Notes: generated from the letters alone by a model not told the origin. A DNA stretch of 15,048 bases from a bacterium (GCA_021787655.1 JAJYLM010000041.1:1-15048); one strand, 5' to 3'; shown: positions 1-6,204, counted from the stretch's first letter. Program-made: numbers and translations.

Positions 1-1
1 A

Positions 2-442
2 AAATTCGGGGCAGGCGTCGTCCTCATGCACATGCAGGGCACCCCTGCAACCATGCAGTCGAACCCCTCCTACACCGACGTTGTCCTTGAGGTACTCTCG
101 TACCTCGAGGAACGGGCGCGGTACGCAATCAACGAGGCCGGCATCGACAGGGAGTGCATCGCCGTCGATCCCGGTATCGGGTTCGGGAAAACGATCGATC
201 ACAACCTTGCCCTGCTCAAGGACATCCGCGCCTTCAGGACGCTGGGGTTTCCCGTGCTCGCCGGCACATCGCGCAAGTCGTTCATCGGCAGGCTCACCGG
301 GACCGATACCGGGGAACGCGTGCCCGGGTCGCTCGCGACAGCAGTATGGGCTGCAACGCACGGGGTTGATATTATCCGGGTTCATGATATAAGGGAAACA
401 AAACAGGCGCTTTCCATGATAAACCACATACTGGATGCATAA
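2..442 (+). CDS. folP: Dihydropteroate synthase, C-terminal half (5' end outside the window)
   Basis: This is the folate-pathway enzyme that joins 7,8-dihydropterin pyrophosphate to p-aminobenzoate in the cytoplasm. About 146 residues are visible, roughly the last half of the usual 270-280. The frame is open from base 2, so the gene begins upstream. Family motifs appear in the expected order: VVLMHMQGTPATMQ (the methionine/histidine strand with the substrate-binding loop), VDPGIGFGKT, the phosphate-binding GTSRKSFIG, and the C-terminal RVHDI strand. The TAA stop overlaps the ATG of cdaA by one base (TAATG at 440-444), so the two are probably translationally coupled. Nothing looks damaged. The gene is the visible start of a folP-cdaA-cdaR-glmM operon. 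Identification is secure; only the N-terminal half is missing. Confidence 0.95.
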   Translation, partial: KFGAGVVLMHMQGTPATMQSNPSYTDVVLEVLSYLEERARYAINEAGIDRECIAVDPGIGFGKTIDHNLALLKDIRAFRTLGFPVLAGTSRKSFIGRLTGTDTGERVPGSLATAVWAATHGVDIIRVHDIRETKQALSMINHILDA

Positions 443-1200
443 TGCACAGTTATATCTACAGCATCGTTAAAAATGCGGTTGATATCCTTATCGTCAGCTA
501 TCTGATTTACCGGCTCCTGTTGATGCTCAAGGGGTCCAAGGCAGCCCAGATACTGCTGGGCATTTTCATCATCTTCGGCGCCTATATCCTGTCCAACGTC
601 TTCGACCTGACAGCCCTCCACTGGCTGCTGAACAACTTCATCAGTTCCATCGTCCTCATTATTATCATCGTTTTTCAGCAGGACCTGAAACGGGCACTGG
701 CATACGTTGGCAAGGGCTACTTCAACAAGGGGTCCGCACAGGCGAGCGAGGTGAGGACCTGCGTGGAACAGGTCACGGAGGCCGTCACGGAGCTGACGCG
801 GACAAAAACCGGGGCGCTGATCGTGTTCGAGAGGAACATCGGCATCAAGGAAACCATCGACACAGGGATGCTGCTCGACGCCATCGCAACGAAGGAACTG
901 CTCCTGACCATCTTCAATACGCGCGCACCGCTCCATGACGGCGCCGTCGTGATCAAGGGAAAGAGGATCGTTGCTGCCGGCTGCATGCTTCCGCTCTCGC
1001 AGGACATGAAGTACCATCCGACCTACGGCACACGCCACAAGGCAGCGTTCGGACTGTCGTCGGAAACCGATGCCGTGATCATCATCGTGTCGGAAGAAAC
1101 CGGCAAGGTATCGATCGTGGTCGACAATTCCATAACCGTCTTCGAACCTCCGGAAACGATGCAGCCCGAACTGTTGAAATTACTGGGAATAACTCTATGA
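442..1200 (+). CDS. cdaA: Diadenylate cyclase CdaA (membrane-bound c-di-AMP synthase)
   Basis: The enzyme makes cyclic di-AMP from two ATP at the inner membrane. The protein has 252 residues, close to the normal CdaA length. Three hydrophobic segments (about residues 10-28, 33-52 and 62-80) precede a DisA_N-type cyclase domain (about 95-240). The catalytic DGA motif is at 166-168. The second motif, normally RHR within GTRHRAA, reads RHK here (198-200), a conservative Arg-to-Lys change in an otherwise well kept region that includes IIIVSEETG. No helix-hairpin-helix DNA-binding part is present, so it is CdaA and not DisA. The start is chosen by the one-base overlap with folP; no strong ribosome site is visible, which fits coupled translation. 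The stop overlaps the cdaR start by four bases (ATGA). In Firmicutes, where this is best studied, CdaR and GlmM bind CdaA and tune it; the gene order here suggests the same arrangement. Confidence 0.95.
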   Translation: MHSYIYSIVKNAVDILIVSYLIYRLLLMLKGSKAAQILLGIFIIFGAYILSNVFDLTALHWLLNNFISSIVLIIIIVFQQDLKRALAYVGKGYFNKGSAQASEVRTCVEQVTEAVTELTRTKTGALIVFERNIGIKETIDTGMLLDAIATKELLLTIFNTRAPLHDGAVVIKGKRIVAAGCMLPLSQDMKYHPTYGTRHKAAFGLSSETDAVIIIVSEETGKVSIVVDNSITVFEPPETMQPELLKLLGITL

Positions 1201-1850
1201 GAAAACTCATCCGGATGATAACAAACAATTTCACCTACAAGATACTCGCGGTCCTGATTGCAGTGTTCCTGTGGTTCTTTGCACACAGCGAAAAGACCTC
1301 GGAGATCACGCTCAAGATCCCCATCCTCATCAACAATATGCCGGCTGACGAGGTCATCATCAACGATATCCCGAGGTACATCGAGGTAACGCTGTCCGGC
1401 CCCTCGTCCGCGGTATTCAACTATGCGGAGAGCAAGCCGGCCTACCCGATCAACCTGATCAAAACGGATGTCGGAAACTACATCTTCAACGTCTCGCCTT
1501 CGGAATTTCATTTTCCGAGCGGGATAAAGATCATAACGCTGTATCCCAACAGCATCAATATTTCCCTCGACCGCATGGTCAGCAGGACCGTGGACGTCGG
1601 GGTCTCGATCGTCGGGAACCCGCCGGAAAACCACGAGCTCAAGGGCATCGTCACCGAACCGGACAAGGCGACCATCATCGGCCCGTCCACCATCATCAGC
1701 AATATCAATGTTCTCATGACCATACCGGTTGACATCAGCAAGTTCAGAAACACCATCAGCCTCATGGTGCCCCTGTCCACGGCGAACTACAAGATGGTGA
1801 CGGTCCAGCCCGAGGCGATCGTCGTCATCTTCAAGGTGAAGCGTTCATGA
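1197..1850 (+). CDS. cdaR: YbbR-domain protein, likely CdaA regulator CdaR
   Basis: This is a membrane-anchored regulator of the neighbouring diadenylate cyclase. The 217-residue protein has a basic N-terminus, one transmembrane helix at about residues 13-29 ending in FLWFFAHSE, and then an extracytoplasmic all-beta part. That part splits into two YbbR-like repeats, roughly 36-125 and 126-215, each a run of beta strands ending in patterns such as INISLDR and IVVIFKVK. The Bacillus protein carries four such repeats and is about twice as long, so this is a short form. The start overlaps the cdaA stop (ATGA), and its own stop overlaps the glmM start in the same way. The family and the operon position make the call; a regulatory effect on CdaA is known from Firmicutes and inferred here. 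YbbR repeats diverge strongly, so repeat borders are approximate. Confidence 0.88.
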   Translation: MRKLIRMITNNFTYKILAVLIAVFLWFFAHSEKTSEITLKIPILINNMPADEVIINDIPRYIEVTLSGPSSAVFNYAESKPAYPINLIKTDVGNYIFNVSPSEFHFPSGIKIITLYPNSINISLDRMVSRTVDVGVSIVGNPPENHELKGIVTEPDKATIIGPSTIISNINVLMTIPVDISKFRNTISLMVPLSTANYKMVTVQPEAIVVIFKVKRS

Positions 1851-3214
1851 ACAAGCTCTTCGGTACCGACGGCGTGCGGGGCACTGCAAACAGGGAGCCG
1901 ATGACCATAGAGACCGTGCTCAAGCTCGGCAAGGCCGCCAGCGCCATCCTCGCCAACGGCAAATCGCACCATAAGTTCGTCGTCGGCAAGGACACGCGGC
2001 TTTCGGGATACATGTTCGAAATGGCGCTCACGGCAGGCATCACCTCCATGGGAGGCGATGTCATACTGACAGGGCCGTTCCCCACCCCGGGCATCGCGTT
2101 CCTCACGACCGAGGTCAAGGCAGATGTGGGCATCGTCATTTCTGCCTCGCACAACCCCTACCATGACAACGGCATCAAATTTTTCGGACCGGACGGATAC
2201 AAGCTTAACGATACGATCGAGGAGGCGATGGAAAAGATGGTCCTGAACGGCAGCACCATCCAGCCGACGATCGAACAGGAACGCATCGGCAAGGCATACC
2301 GGCTCTCCGATGCTGCGGGCAGGTATATCGTTTCATTAAAGCACTCATTTCCCAGGCACCTTTCCCTGACCGGCCTCAAGCTGGTCGTCGACTGCGCGCA
2401 CGGTGCGACGTATAAGATTGCACCCACCGTGTTTCAGGAGCTCGGTGCAGCGATCGCGGTCATCGGGGCGGCGCCGAACGGGAAAAACATCAACCATAAC
2501 TGCGGGTCCACGCACCCCGAAGCCATGATTGCTGCGGTCAAAAAATACAAGGCCGATGCGGGCATCGCCCTCGACGGTGACGGCGACCGCGTGATCCTCT
2601 GCGATGAGAACGGCACGCTCATCGACGGAGACGTTATCCTTGCCATGAGCGCACTGCACCTGCACCGGGAAGGCAGGCTCAAGGGCGATGGCGTCGTTGC
2701 CACGGTCATGAGCAACATCGGGCTCGAACTCGCACTGAAGAAAGAGGGCATACGGCTTTCACGGTCGAAGGTCGGTGACCGGTACGTCCTCGAGAACATG
2801 CTCAAGGAGGGAGCTGTACTCGGTGGCGAGCAGTCCGGGCACATCATTTTCGGAGAATATACGACGACCGGAGACGGCATCATCAGTGCACTGCAGGTGC
2901 TTTCCCTGATGGTGACGACCGGCAAAAAGCTTTCCGAGCTCTCCGGGGTCATGGAGAAGTATCCCCAGGTCATGATCAACGTACCGGTCGCCCGGAGAAC
3001 GCCGTTTTCAAGCGTACCGGAAATTGAAAGGGTCATCCAGGACGTATCCGGCAAACTCAGGGACACCGGCAGGGTGCTGGTCAGGTACTCAGGAACAGAA
3101 CCACTTGCACGGGTCATGATCGAGGGGCAGGATCAAAAGCTCATCCATGTGTACGCCCACGAGATCGCAGACACCATCAGAAAAGCGCTCGGGGAACCGG
3201 CCGCCGGACTGTAA
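1847..3214 (+). CDS. glmM: Phosphoglucosamine mutase GlmM
   Basis: GlmM converts glucosamine-6-phosphate to glucosamine-1-phosphate on the way to UDP-GlcNAc for peptidoglycan and lipopolysaccharide. The 455-residue protein is full length and opens with the family start MNKLFGTDGVRG. The phosphorylated serine is Ser101 within SASHNP. The magnesium loop DGDGDR is at 243-248 with Asp243, Asp245 and Asp247. A sugar-binding loop GEQSGH follows, and the phosphate-binding loop RYSGTEP lies at 413-419. An AAGGTG ribosome site sits eight bases upstream of the ATG, which overlaps the cdaR stop. It is the last gene of the folP-cdaA-cdaR-glmM run. In Gram-positive bacteria GlmM binds and inhibits CdaA, coupling wall synthesis to c-di-AMP; conservation of the order suggests this link here, without proof. 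No key residue is missing. Confidence 0.97.
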   Translation: MNKLFGTDGVRGTANREPMTIETVLKLGKAASAILANGKSHHKFVVGKDTRLSGYMFEMALTAGITSMGGDVILTGPFPTPGIAFLTTEVKADVGIVISASHNPYHDNGIKFFGPDGYKLNDTIEEAMEKMVLNGSTIQPTIEQERIGKAYRLSDAAGRYIVSLKHSFPRHLSLTGLKLVVDCAHGATYKIAPTVFQELGAAIAVIGAAPNGKNINHNCGSTHPEAMIAAVKKYKADAGIALDGDGDRVILCDENGTLIDGDVILAMSALHLHREGRLKGDGVVATVMSNIGLELALKKEGIRLSRSKVGDRYVLENMLKEGAVLGGEQSGHIIFGEYTTTGDGIISALQVLSLMVTTGKKLSELSGVMEKYPQVMINVPVARRTPFSSVPEIERVIQDVSGKLRDTGRVLVRYSGTEPLARVMIEGQDQKLIHVYAHEIADTIRKALGEPAAGL

Positions 3215-3318
3215 GCTCAGCGTACACAGTACCATCCATCCGCAGTCAAACAACAGCGCAGTTAACCTATAAAATGCGTTTGAGCGAATAAGGAAACTTC
3301 CTGAGTGCATGCTGGGGC

Positions 3319-5034
3319 TCAATCGTTCATCACATACTCGCCGTTGAGGGGAAGCACGAAGTCATCCCATACCCTGGTGTATTCCGCGTCGTCTTCCTGA
3401 GGCTTGATCAGCATGATGTCCCGGCAGTAGCCGCGCTGGTCCTCACGGGTCGCATGCAGCGCATAGATCTGGAGCGCAAAGCGGGAAAAGTCGCGTACCA
3501 TGAAGTCGAAGATCTGGTTGAGGACACCGGGGTCGAGTGCGGCCAGTTCCGCCTGTTCGAGTATCAGCTGGCCGTAGACAACGATGGAGAACATCTCGCC
3601 GAGCGGCAGGGAAAACAGCGGATTCATGTCCTGTGCCTTGTCCGGACCGGCCTTTTCGAGCAATCCCCTGAGCAAATCAATCTGCCGGATAAAGATCCCC
3701 ACATTCGGCAGGTGTTTGTTTCGTTCGAACACCGGCCGGTAGTCGTGGAATTGAATGGAGCCCAGCCCCCTCGCAGGTCCCTGGTTGAACAGGAACAGAT
3801 CGTCCCTGAGCGCAAACTCCGGTGCAACCGGTGCATAGACGGCAGGGTTAAAGAAATAGTTTTTCATGAATTTCCGGATGAGCTGGACGTTGACGTGGAC
3901 CGTCCCTTCGAGCTTCGACGGTCCCCGGATATCGACAGCAGCCATGGAAAAATAGGTGTCCTTTTCGAAGCCCTTGGCAGCGATCACCTCCCAGAGCAGG
4001 TTGATGACCTCTTCAGCCTGCAGCGTGACTTTCATCTTGCTCGTCGGGTTGTAGAGCAGGTAACGCCGGTCAGAGGGTGCGGCATTGCGGAAATAGTCCG
4101 TCGCACGGCGCTGGTAAAGCTTCATGCCCGCGATGCGCAGCCATGCGTCCACGAAATTTTTCTTCGTATGCGGCATGTCCGTGACGCGCATCCCGTAGAG
4201 GACCCGGTTCGAAGCATGGGTGATGGCCTCGTAGAAGCTGTGCTCCACAACACCGATGGATGCTGGACCGATATTGAATTTGCCGATGTTGACGGTGTTG
4301 AGCGCACAGTCCCAGGCATGCGGACCACGGGAGAGGATATCGTCTGCTGTCACGGGATAGTCATGGAGCGCAAAGTTCGCGACATACTCCTGATGGGAGA
4401 TCACGTTCTTCTTGAGCTCGTAGGCCTTGTTGCGGTAGTTCGTGACGAAGAATGCATAATCATCTGTCCCGTCGTTGACCTTGCCGAGGGTTGAAACCAT
4501 TTCGGCTTCGTTGCCGTTTCCGATATAGTACTTCTCTCCGTTTGCCACCCAGGTCCCGCCTGCAGCCGGGGTGAGCGCGGTTTCCGTCGAGTAGATGTCT
4601 GCACCGTGCGTCCGTTCCGACAGGCCGAAGGCAAAGATCGCACCCTTTTTCAGCAGCTCTGCCGCCCGCTGCTTGGCCTTCTCGTTGGGGCTCATCCAGA
4701 TGGGACCAAGCCCGAGGATGCTGACCTGGAAACAGTACCAGTAGCCCAATCCGTAAAAGGCAAGGAGTTCGGAGTATTCGCTGTTGCGTGCAGTATCCCA
4801 GCGGCAGTCCGGATCCCCGCCGCCGTACTGGCCCGGCGTGAGCAGCTTGGCAAAGATCTGTTCCCGGGCAATAAAATCCACGAACTCGCGGTACCAGACC
4901 TTTTTATTGAAATCCTCGGTCAGCCTCGTTTTGCCCATTTTCTCGAAGAAGGCAATGGTTTTGTCCAGAATGGCCTGCGACCCCTTATCTGCCATCAGGC
5001 TCTTGAATTTTTTTGGTTGTAACAGGTAGTTCAT
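3319..5034 (-). CDS. Acyl-CoA dehydrogenase family protein, long form
   Basis: This is a probable FAD-dependent alpha,beta-dehydrogenase of an acyl-CoA thioester that would pass electrons to an electron-transfer flavoprotein. It has 571 residues against about 380 for simple members. The middle-domain signature FGLSERTHGADIYSTE lies near 136-151, followed by ANGEKYYIGN (164-173) and FALHDYPVTADDIL (221-234). The helical C-terminal domain includes NIGPASIGVVEHSFYEA (254-270) and GSKLEGT-like KLEGT at 374-378. Glu376 falls where medium-chain enzymes carry their catalytic glutamate. About 190 residues follow, as in the large VLCAD/ACAD9/AidB-like branches. The start is supported by AGGAGA about seven bases upstream. 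It stands alone, converging with glmM, with no etfAB or thiolase beside it, so the substrate cannot be told from context. Family is secure; exact substrate is unknown. Confidence 0.92.
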   Translation of the reverse strand: MNYLLQPKKFKSLMADKGSQAILDKTIAFFEKMGKTRLTEDFNKKVWYREFVDFIAREQIFAKLLTPGQYGGGDPDCRWDTARNSEYSELLAFYGLGYWYCFQVSILGLGPIWMSPNEKAKQRAAELLKKGAIFAFGLSERTHGADIYSTETALTPAAGGTWVANGEKYYIGNGNEAEMVSTLGKVNDGTDDYAFFVTNYRNKAYELKKNVISHQEYVANFALHDYPVTADDILSRGPHAWDCALNTVNIGKFNIGPASIGVVEHSFYEAITHASNRVLYGMRVTDMPHTKKNFVDAWLRIAGMKLYQRRATDYFRNAAPSDRRYLLYNPTSKMKVTLQAEEVINLLWEVIAAKGFEKDTYFSMAAVDIRGPSKLEGTVHVNVQLIRKFMKNYFFNPAVYAPVAPEFALRDDLFLFNQGPARGLGSIQFHDYRPVFERNKHLPNVGIFIRQIDLLRGLLEKAGPDKAQDMNPLFSLPLGEMFSIVVYGQLILEQAELAALDPGVLNQIFDFMVRDFSRFALQIYALHATREDQRGYCRDIMLIKPQEDDAEYTRVWDDFVLPLNGEYVMND

Positions 5035-5040
5035 CGTGTA

Positions 5041-5050
5041 TTCTCCTTTT
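5041..5050 (-). promoter_or_regulatory. Ribosome binding site of the acyl-CoA dehydrogenase
   Basis: On the minus strand the sequence reads AAAAGGAGAA, then TACACG, then ATG at 5034. This is a near-perfect Shine-Dalgarno at normal spacing. It fixes the start codon and suggests strong translation. Confidence 0.7.
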
Positions 5051-5066
5051 TTTTCGGCATATCCGT

Positions 5067-5095
5067 ACTATCATTGCTGCTGTCATCCTTGTTAA
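5067..5095 (-). promoter_or_regulatory. Candidate sigma-70 promoter for the acyl-CoA dehydrogenase
   Basis: Reading the minus strand, TTAACA (5095-5090, five of six matches to TTGACA) is followed by 17 bases and GATAGT (5072-5067, four of six matches to TATAAT). Transcription would start near 5060 and leave a leader of about 25 bases. A T8A8 tract (5099-5114) sits just upstream of the -35 box, where an A/T-rich UP element would be. The match is by eye, so confidence is modest. Confidence 0.38.
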
Positions 5096-5117
5096 GCCTT
5101 TTTTTTAAAAAAAAGCT
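5095..5117. repeat. T8A8 self-complementary tract with AGCC/GCT flanks
   Basis: Eight T (5099-5106) run directly into eight A (5107-5114), flanked by AGCC on the left and GCT on the right, making an imperfect 23-base palindrome. It stands out from its G/C-rich surroundings. Its position just upstream of a candidate -35 box suggests an UP-like or bent-DNA element. It could also form a weak hairpin. Confidence 0.5.
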
Positions 5118-5120
5118 ATT

Positions 5121-5312
5121 CTATTTTATAATCCCGTTTATTTCGGTCAGCAGGAACGCCTCCTCTGCACACCGGCAGCACCCGGCACAGGTGCGCATAA
5201 TCCCGCAGGCGCATGTTTTGACCCACCCTCCTCCTGTATCAGCACTCAACGGCGGGCAGTCGCATAACCGTGTCTTCAGAGATAGCTGAGCCTGTTGTAT
5301 ACAAATTGGCAC
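5121..5312 (-). CDS. Doubtful Cys-rich small protein, 63 codons from a GTG
   Basis: I do not recognise this frame. It could encode up to 63 residues. The C-terminal half has a dense cysteine pattern (CACGIMRTCAGCCRC), followed by an acidic and then aliphatic tail EEAFLLTEINGIIK. Codons of that half favour G or C in the third position, as real genes here do. Against it, the only start is a GTG with a poorly spaced AAGGA, and that GTG lies inside the sigma-54 promoter of the opposite gene. The frame also overlaps possible regulatory repeats. It may be a small metal-binding protein, the remnant of a larger gene, or chance. The likely promoter of the acyl-CoA dehydrogenase lies just beyond its stop. 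Confidence 0.2.
   Translation of the reverse strand: MPICIQQAQLSLKTRLCDCPPLSADTGGGWVKTCACGIMRTCAGCCRCAEEAFLLTEINGIIK
5178..5194. promoter_or_regulatory. Inverted repeat GCACC-N7-GGTGC, candidate activator site
   Basis: Two perfect five-base arms, GCACC (5178-5182) and GGTGC (5190-5194), are separated by seven bases. The centre lies about 147 bases upstream of the start predicted for the sigma-54 promoter, within the usual range for an enhancer-binding activator. The arms recall the NtrC-type TGCACC/GGTGCA half-sites, but the spacer is seven bases rather than five. A second repeat, TGCGC-N12-GCGCA (5192-5213), overlaps it. Confidence 0.3.
5295..5304. promoter_or_regulatory. Perfect 10-base palindrome TTGTATACAA, candidate operator
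   Basis: The sequence is identical to its reverse complement and ends one base before the -24 box of the sigma-54 promoter. Its GT...AC layout resembles operators of FadR-subfamily GntR regulators. A protein bound here could block or assist RNA polymerase. A 10-base palindrome can arise by chance, so the position is the stronger argument. Confidence 0.35.
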
Positions 5313-5323
5313 AATCCTTGCAT
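5306..5323 (+). promoter_or_regulatory. Sigma-54 (RpoN) promoter
   Basis: The sequence TTGGCACAATCCTTGCAT contains GG at 5308-5309 and GC at 5320-5321 with exactly ten bases between them, the defining -24/-12 geometry. The flanking bases match TTGGCAC and TTGCA almost fully. Transcription should begin near 5333, giving a leader of about 43 bases before the ATG at 5376. This promoter type needs an ATP-driven enhancer-binding activator; candidate sites lie upstream. Confidence 0.72.
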
Positions 5324-5360
5324 GTAATTATTGTTACTATAAAACCACATATCTTTTATG

Positions 5361-5368
5361 AAGGGGGG
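5361..5368 (+). promoter_or_regulatory. Ribosome binding site deciding the start of the kinase-like gene
   Basis: AAGGGGGG lies seven bases before the ATG at 5376. The upstream in-frame ATG at 5358 has no such site and lies before this motif, so 5376 is the better start. Confidence 0.65.
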
Positions 5369-5375
5369 ATTTTGT

Positions 5376-6116
5376 ATGCCGATTATCACTATTTCGAGAG
5401 GTACCTTCAGCGGGGGAAAACAACTCGCCGAAGAACTTGGCAAAAGGCTGCACTATCGTTCGGTGAGCAGGGAGGTTATCGTCCGCGCTGCTGCCGAGGC
5501 CGGCGTCTCAGAGCACAAACTGCGCGCTGCAATAGAACAGTCCTTCAGCACCCGGGAGCATTCGGGTATGGATATGAACAGCGACCGGGCGCACTACCTT
5601 GCCTTTGTCCAGGCAGCACTGTGCGAAGAAGCCCGGCACGATAATATCATCTATCACGGGCACGGGGGACACCTGCTGCTGAACTGTTATTTCGTGGGCG
5701 GCAACTTGCTGTACAAAGGCATCTCCCATATCATCAAGGTGATGATCGTCGCCGCTCTGGAGCAGCGCATCGTGTTTGCCATGAAGAACAACGGGCTCTC
5801 CCGCGCGGACGCAAAGGCGTATATCCTTGCGATGGACGAACAAAAAAGGAAATGGGCGCGGTTCCTGTATAAAACGGACTGGGACGACCTTTCGCAGTAC
5901 GATCTTGTCGTGGATCTGCAGAAGACCACCCTGCAGGAAGCCGGCGAACGGATCTGTGCCATGGCCGGGTTACAGCAGTTCCAGGCGACTCCGGCTTCAC
6001 GGCAGGCGATGGAAGATCTTCTTGCCGCGTGCAGGAAAAACCGGCACCTCCATCAAAGCATGCTCTCCGGCGTTGCCAGCAGACGGGATCTTGACAGCGC
6101 CGGGATGCTCCCTTGA
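5376..6116 (+). CDS. Cytidylate kinase-like family protein
   Basis: This is a P-loop nucleoside-monophosphate-kinase-like protein of the cytidylate kinase-like family; the true substrate of the family is not settled to my knowledge. The ATG at 5376 is chosen over one at 5358 because AAGGGGGG (5361-5368) stands seven bases before it and the family begins at MPIITISRG. The product is 246 residues. Its P-loop region GTFSGGKQ (9-16) has the GxxxxGK spacing but ends in Gln where Ser/Thr is usual. Other family marks are IIYHGHGGHLLL (91-102), HIIKVMIVAALEQRI (118-132), and DEQKRKWARFLYKTDWDD (154-171) before YDLVVDL. The last 25 residues look unstructured. It is probably a single-gene unit read from the sigma-54 promoter upstream, and it converges with the methyltransferase-like gene. 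Family assignment is good; activity is unknown. Confidence 0.84.
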   Translation: MPIITISRGTFSGGKQLAEELGKRLHYRSVSREVIVRAAAEAGVSEHKLRAAIEQSFSTREHSGMDMNSDRAHYLAFVQAALCEEARHDNIIYHGHGGHLLLNCYFVGGNLLYKGISHIIKVMIVAALEQRIVFAMKNNGLSRADAKAYILAMDEQKRKWARFLYKTDWDDLSQYDLVVDLQKTTLQEAGERICAMAGLQQFQATPASRQAMEDLLAACRKNRHLHQSMLSGVASRRDLDSAGMLP

Positions 6117-6171
6117 ACCGCCGGTGTTCAGGTGCTGTCGCTGCGATATAGCGCACCGGTTAAACCGGGAC

Positions 6172-6189
6172 GCCGCTGCAGTGGCTTTT
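6172..6189 (+). terminator. Weak hairpin with T-tract between convergent genes
   Basis: GCCGC and GTGGC (6172-6176 and 6181-6185) can pair, with one G-U wobble, around a TGCA loop, and are followed by four T. It lies 56 bases after the kinase-like stop. A smaller hairpin CCGGT-TAA-ACCGG precedes it. This is the only terminator-like shape in the 88-base convergent gap, and it is short for a strong terminator. Confidence 0.28.
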
Positions 6190-6204
6190 GCCGGACAATG
6201 GCGC

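Larger units (their letters stand above)
5035..5375. other. Divergent regulatory region between the acyl-CoA dehydrogenase and the kinase-like gene
   Basis: These 341 bases separate two divergent genes. From left to right they hold the minus-strand ribosome site and promoter and the A/T tract 5095-5117 (AGCC, T8, A8, GCT). Next come two overlapping G/C-rich inverted repeats (5178-5194 and 5192-5213), a minus-strand AGGAGGAGG purine run (5227-5235), and a perfect palindrome TTGTATACAA (5295-5304). A sigma-54 type promoter (5306-5323) and the ribosome site of the kinase-like gene (5361-5368) complete the region. A Cys-rich open frame crosses it on the minus strand (5121-5312). I see no convincing long gene here. 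Confidence 0.6.

Noticed and set aside
442..1200. Reading the cyclase as DisA
   Set aside because: It has three N-terminal membrane helices and no helix-hairpin-helix DNA-binding part, so it is the CdaA type.
3215..3318. Search for a bidirectional terminator between glmM and the acyl-CoA dehydrogenase
   Set aside because: Only very short hairpins such as AGGA-AACT-TCCT are present, with no T-tract, so no terminator is called.
3454..4494. A 346-codon plus-strand open frame inside the acyl-CoA dehydrogenase gene
   Set aside because: It lies antisense to a gene with clear family motifs, has no recognisable domain, and its composition is what a G/C-rich antisense frame gives.
5074..5289. A 71-codon plus-strand frame beginning MLLSSLLSLFFKKK
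   Set aside because: It translates the A/T tract and control repeats, lacks a good ribosome site and resembles no family; the hydrophobic start comes from the T/A run.
5358..5375. Upstream ATG as the start of the kinase-like gene
   Set aside because: It precedes rather than follows the AAGGGGGG ribosome site and adds six residues not typical of the family.
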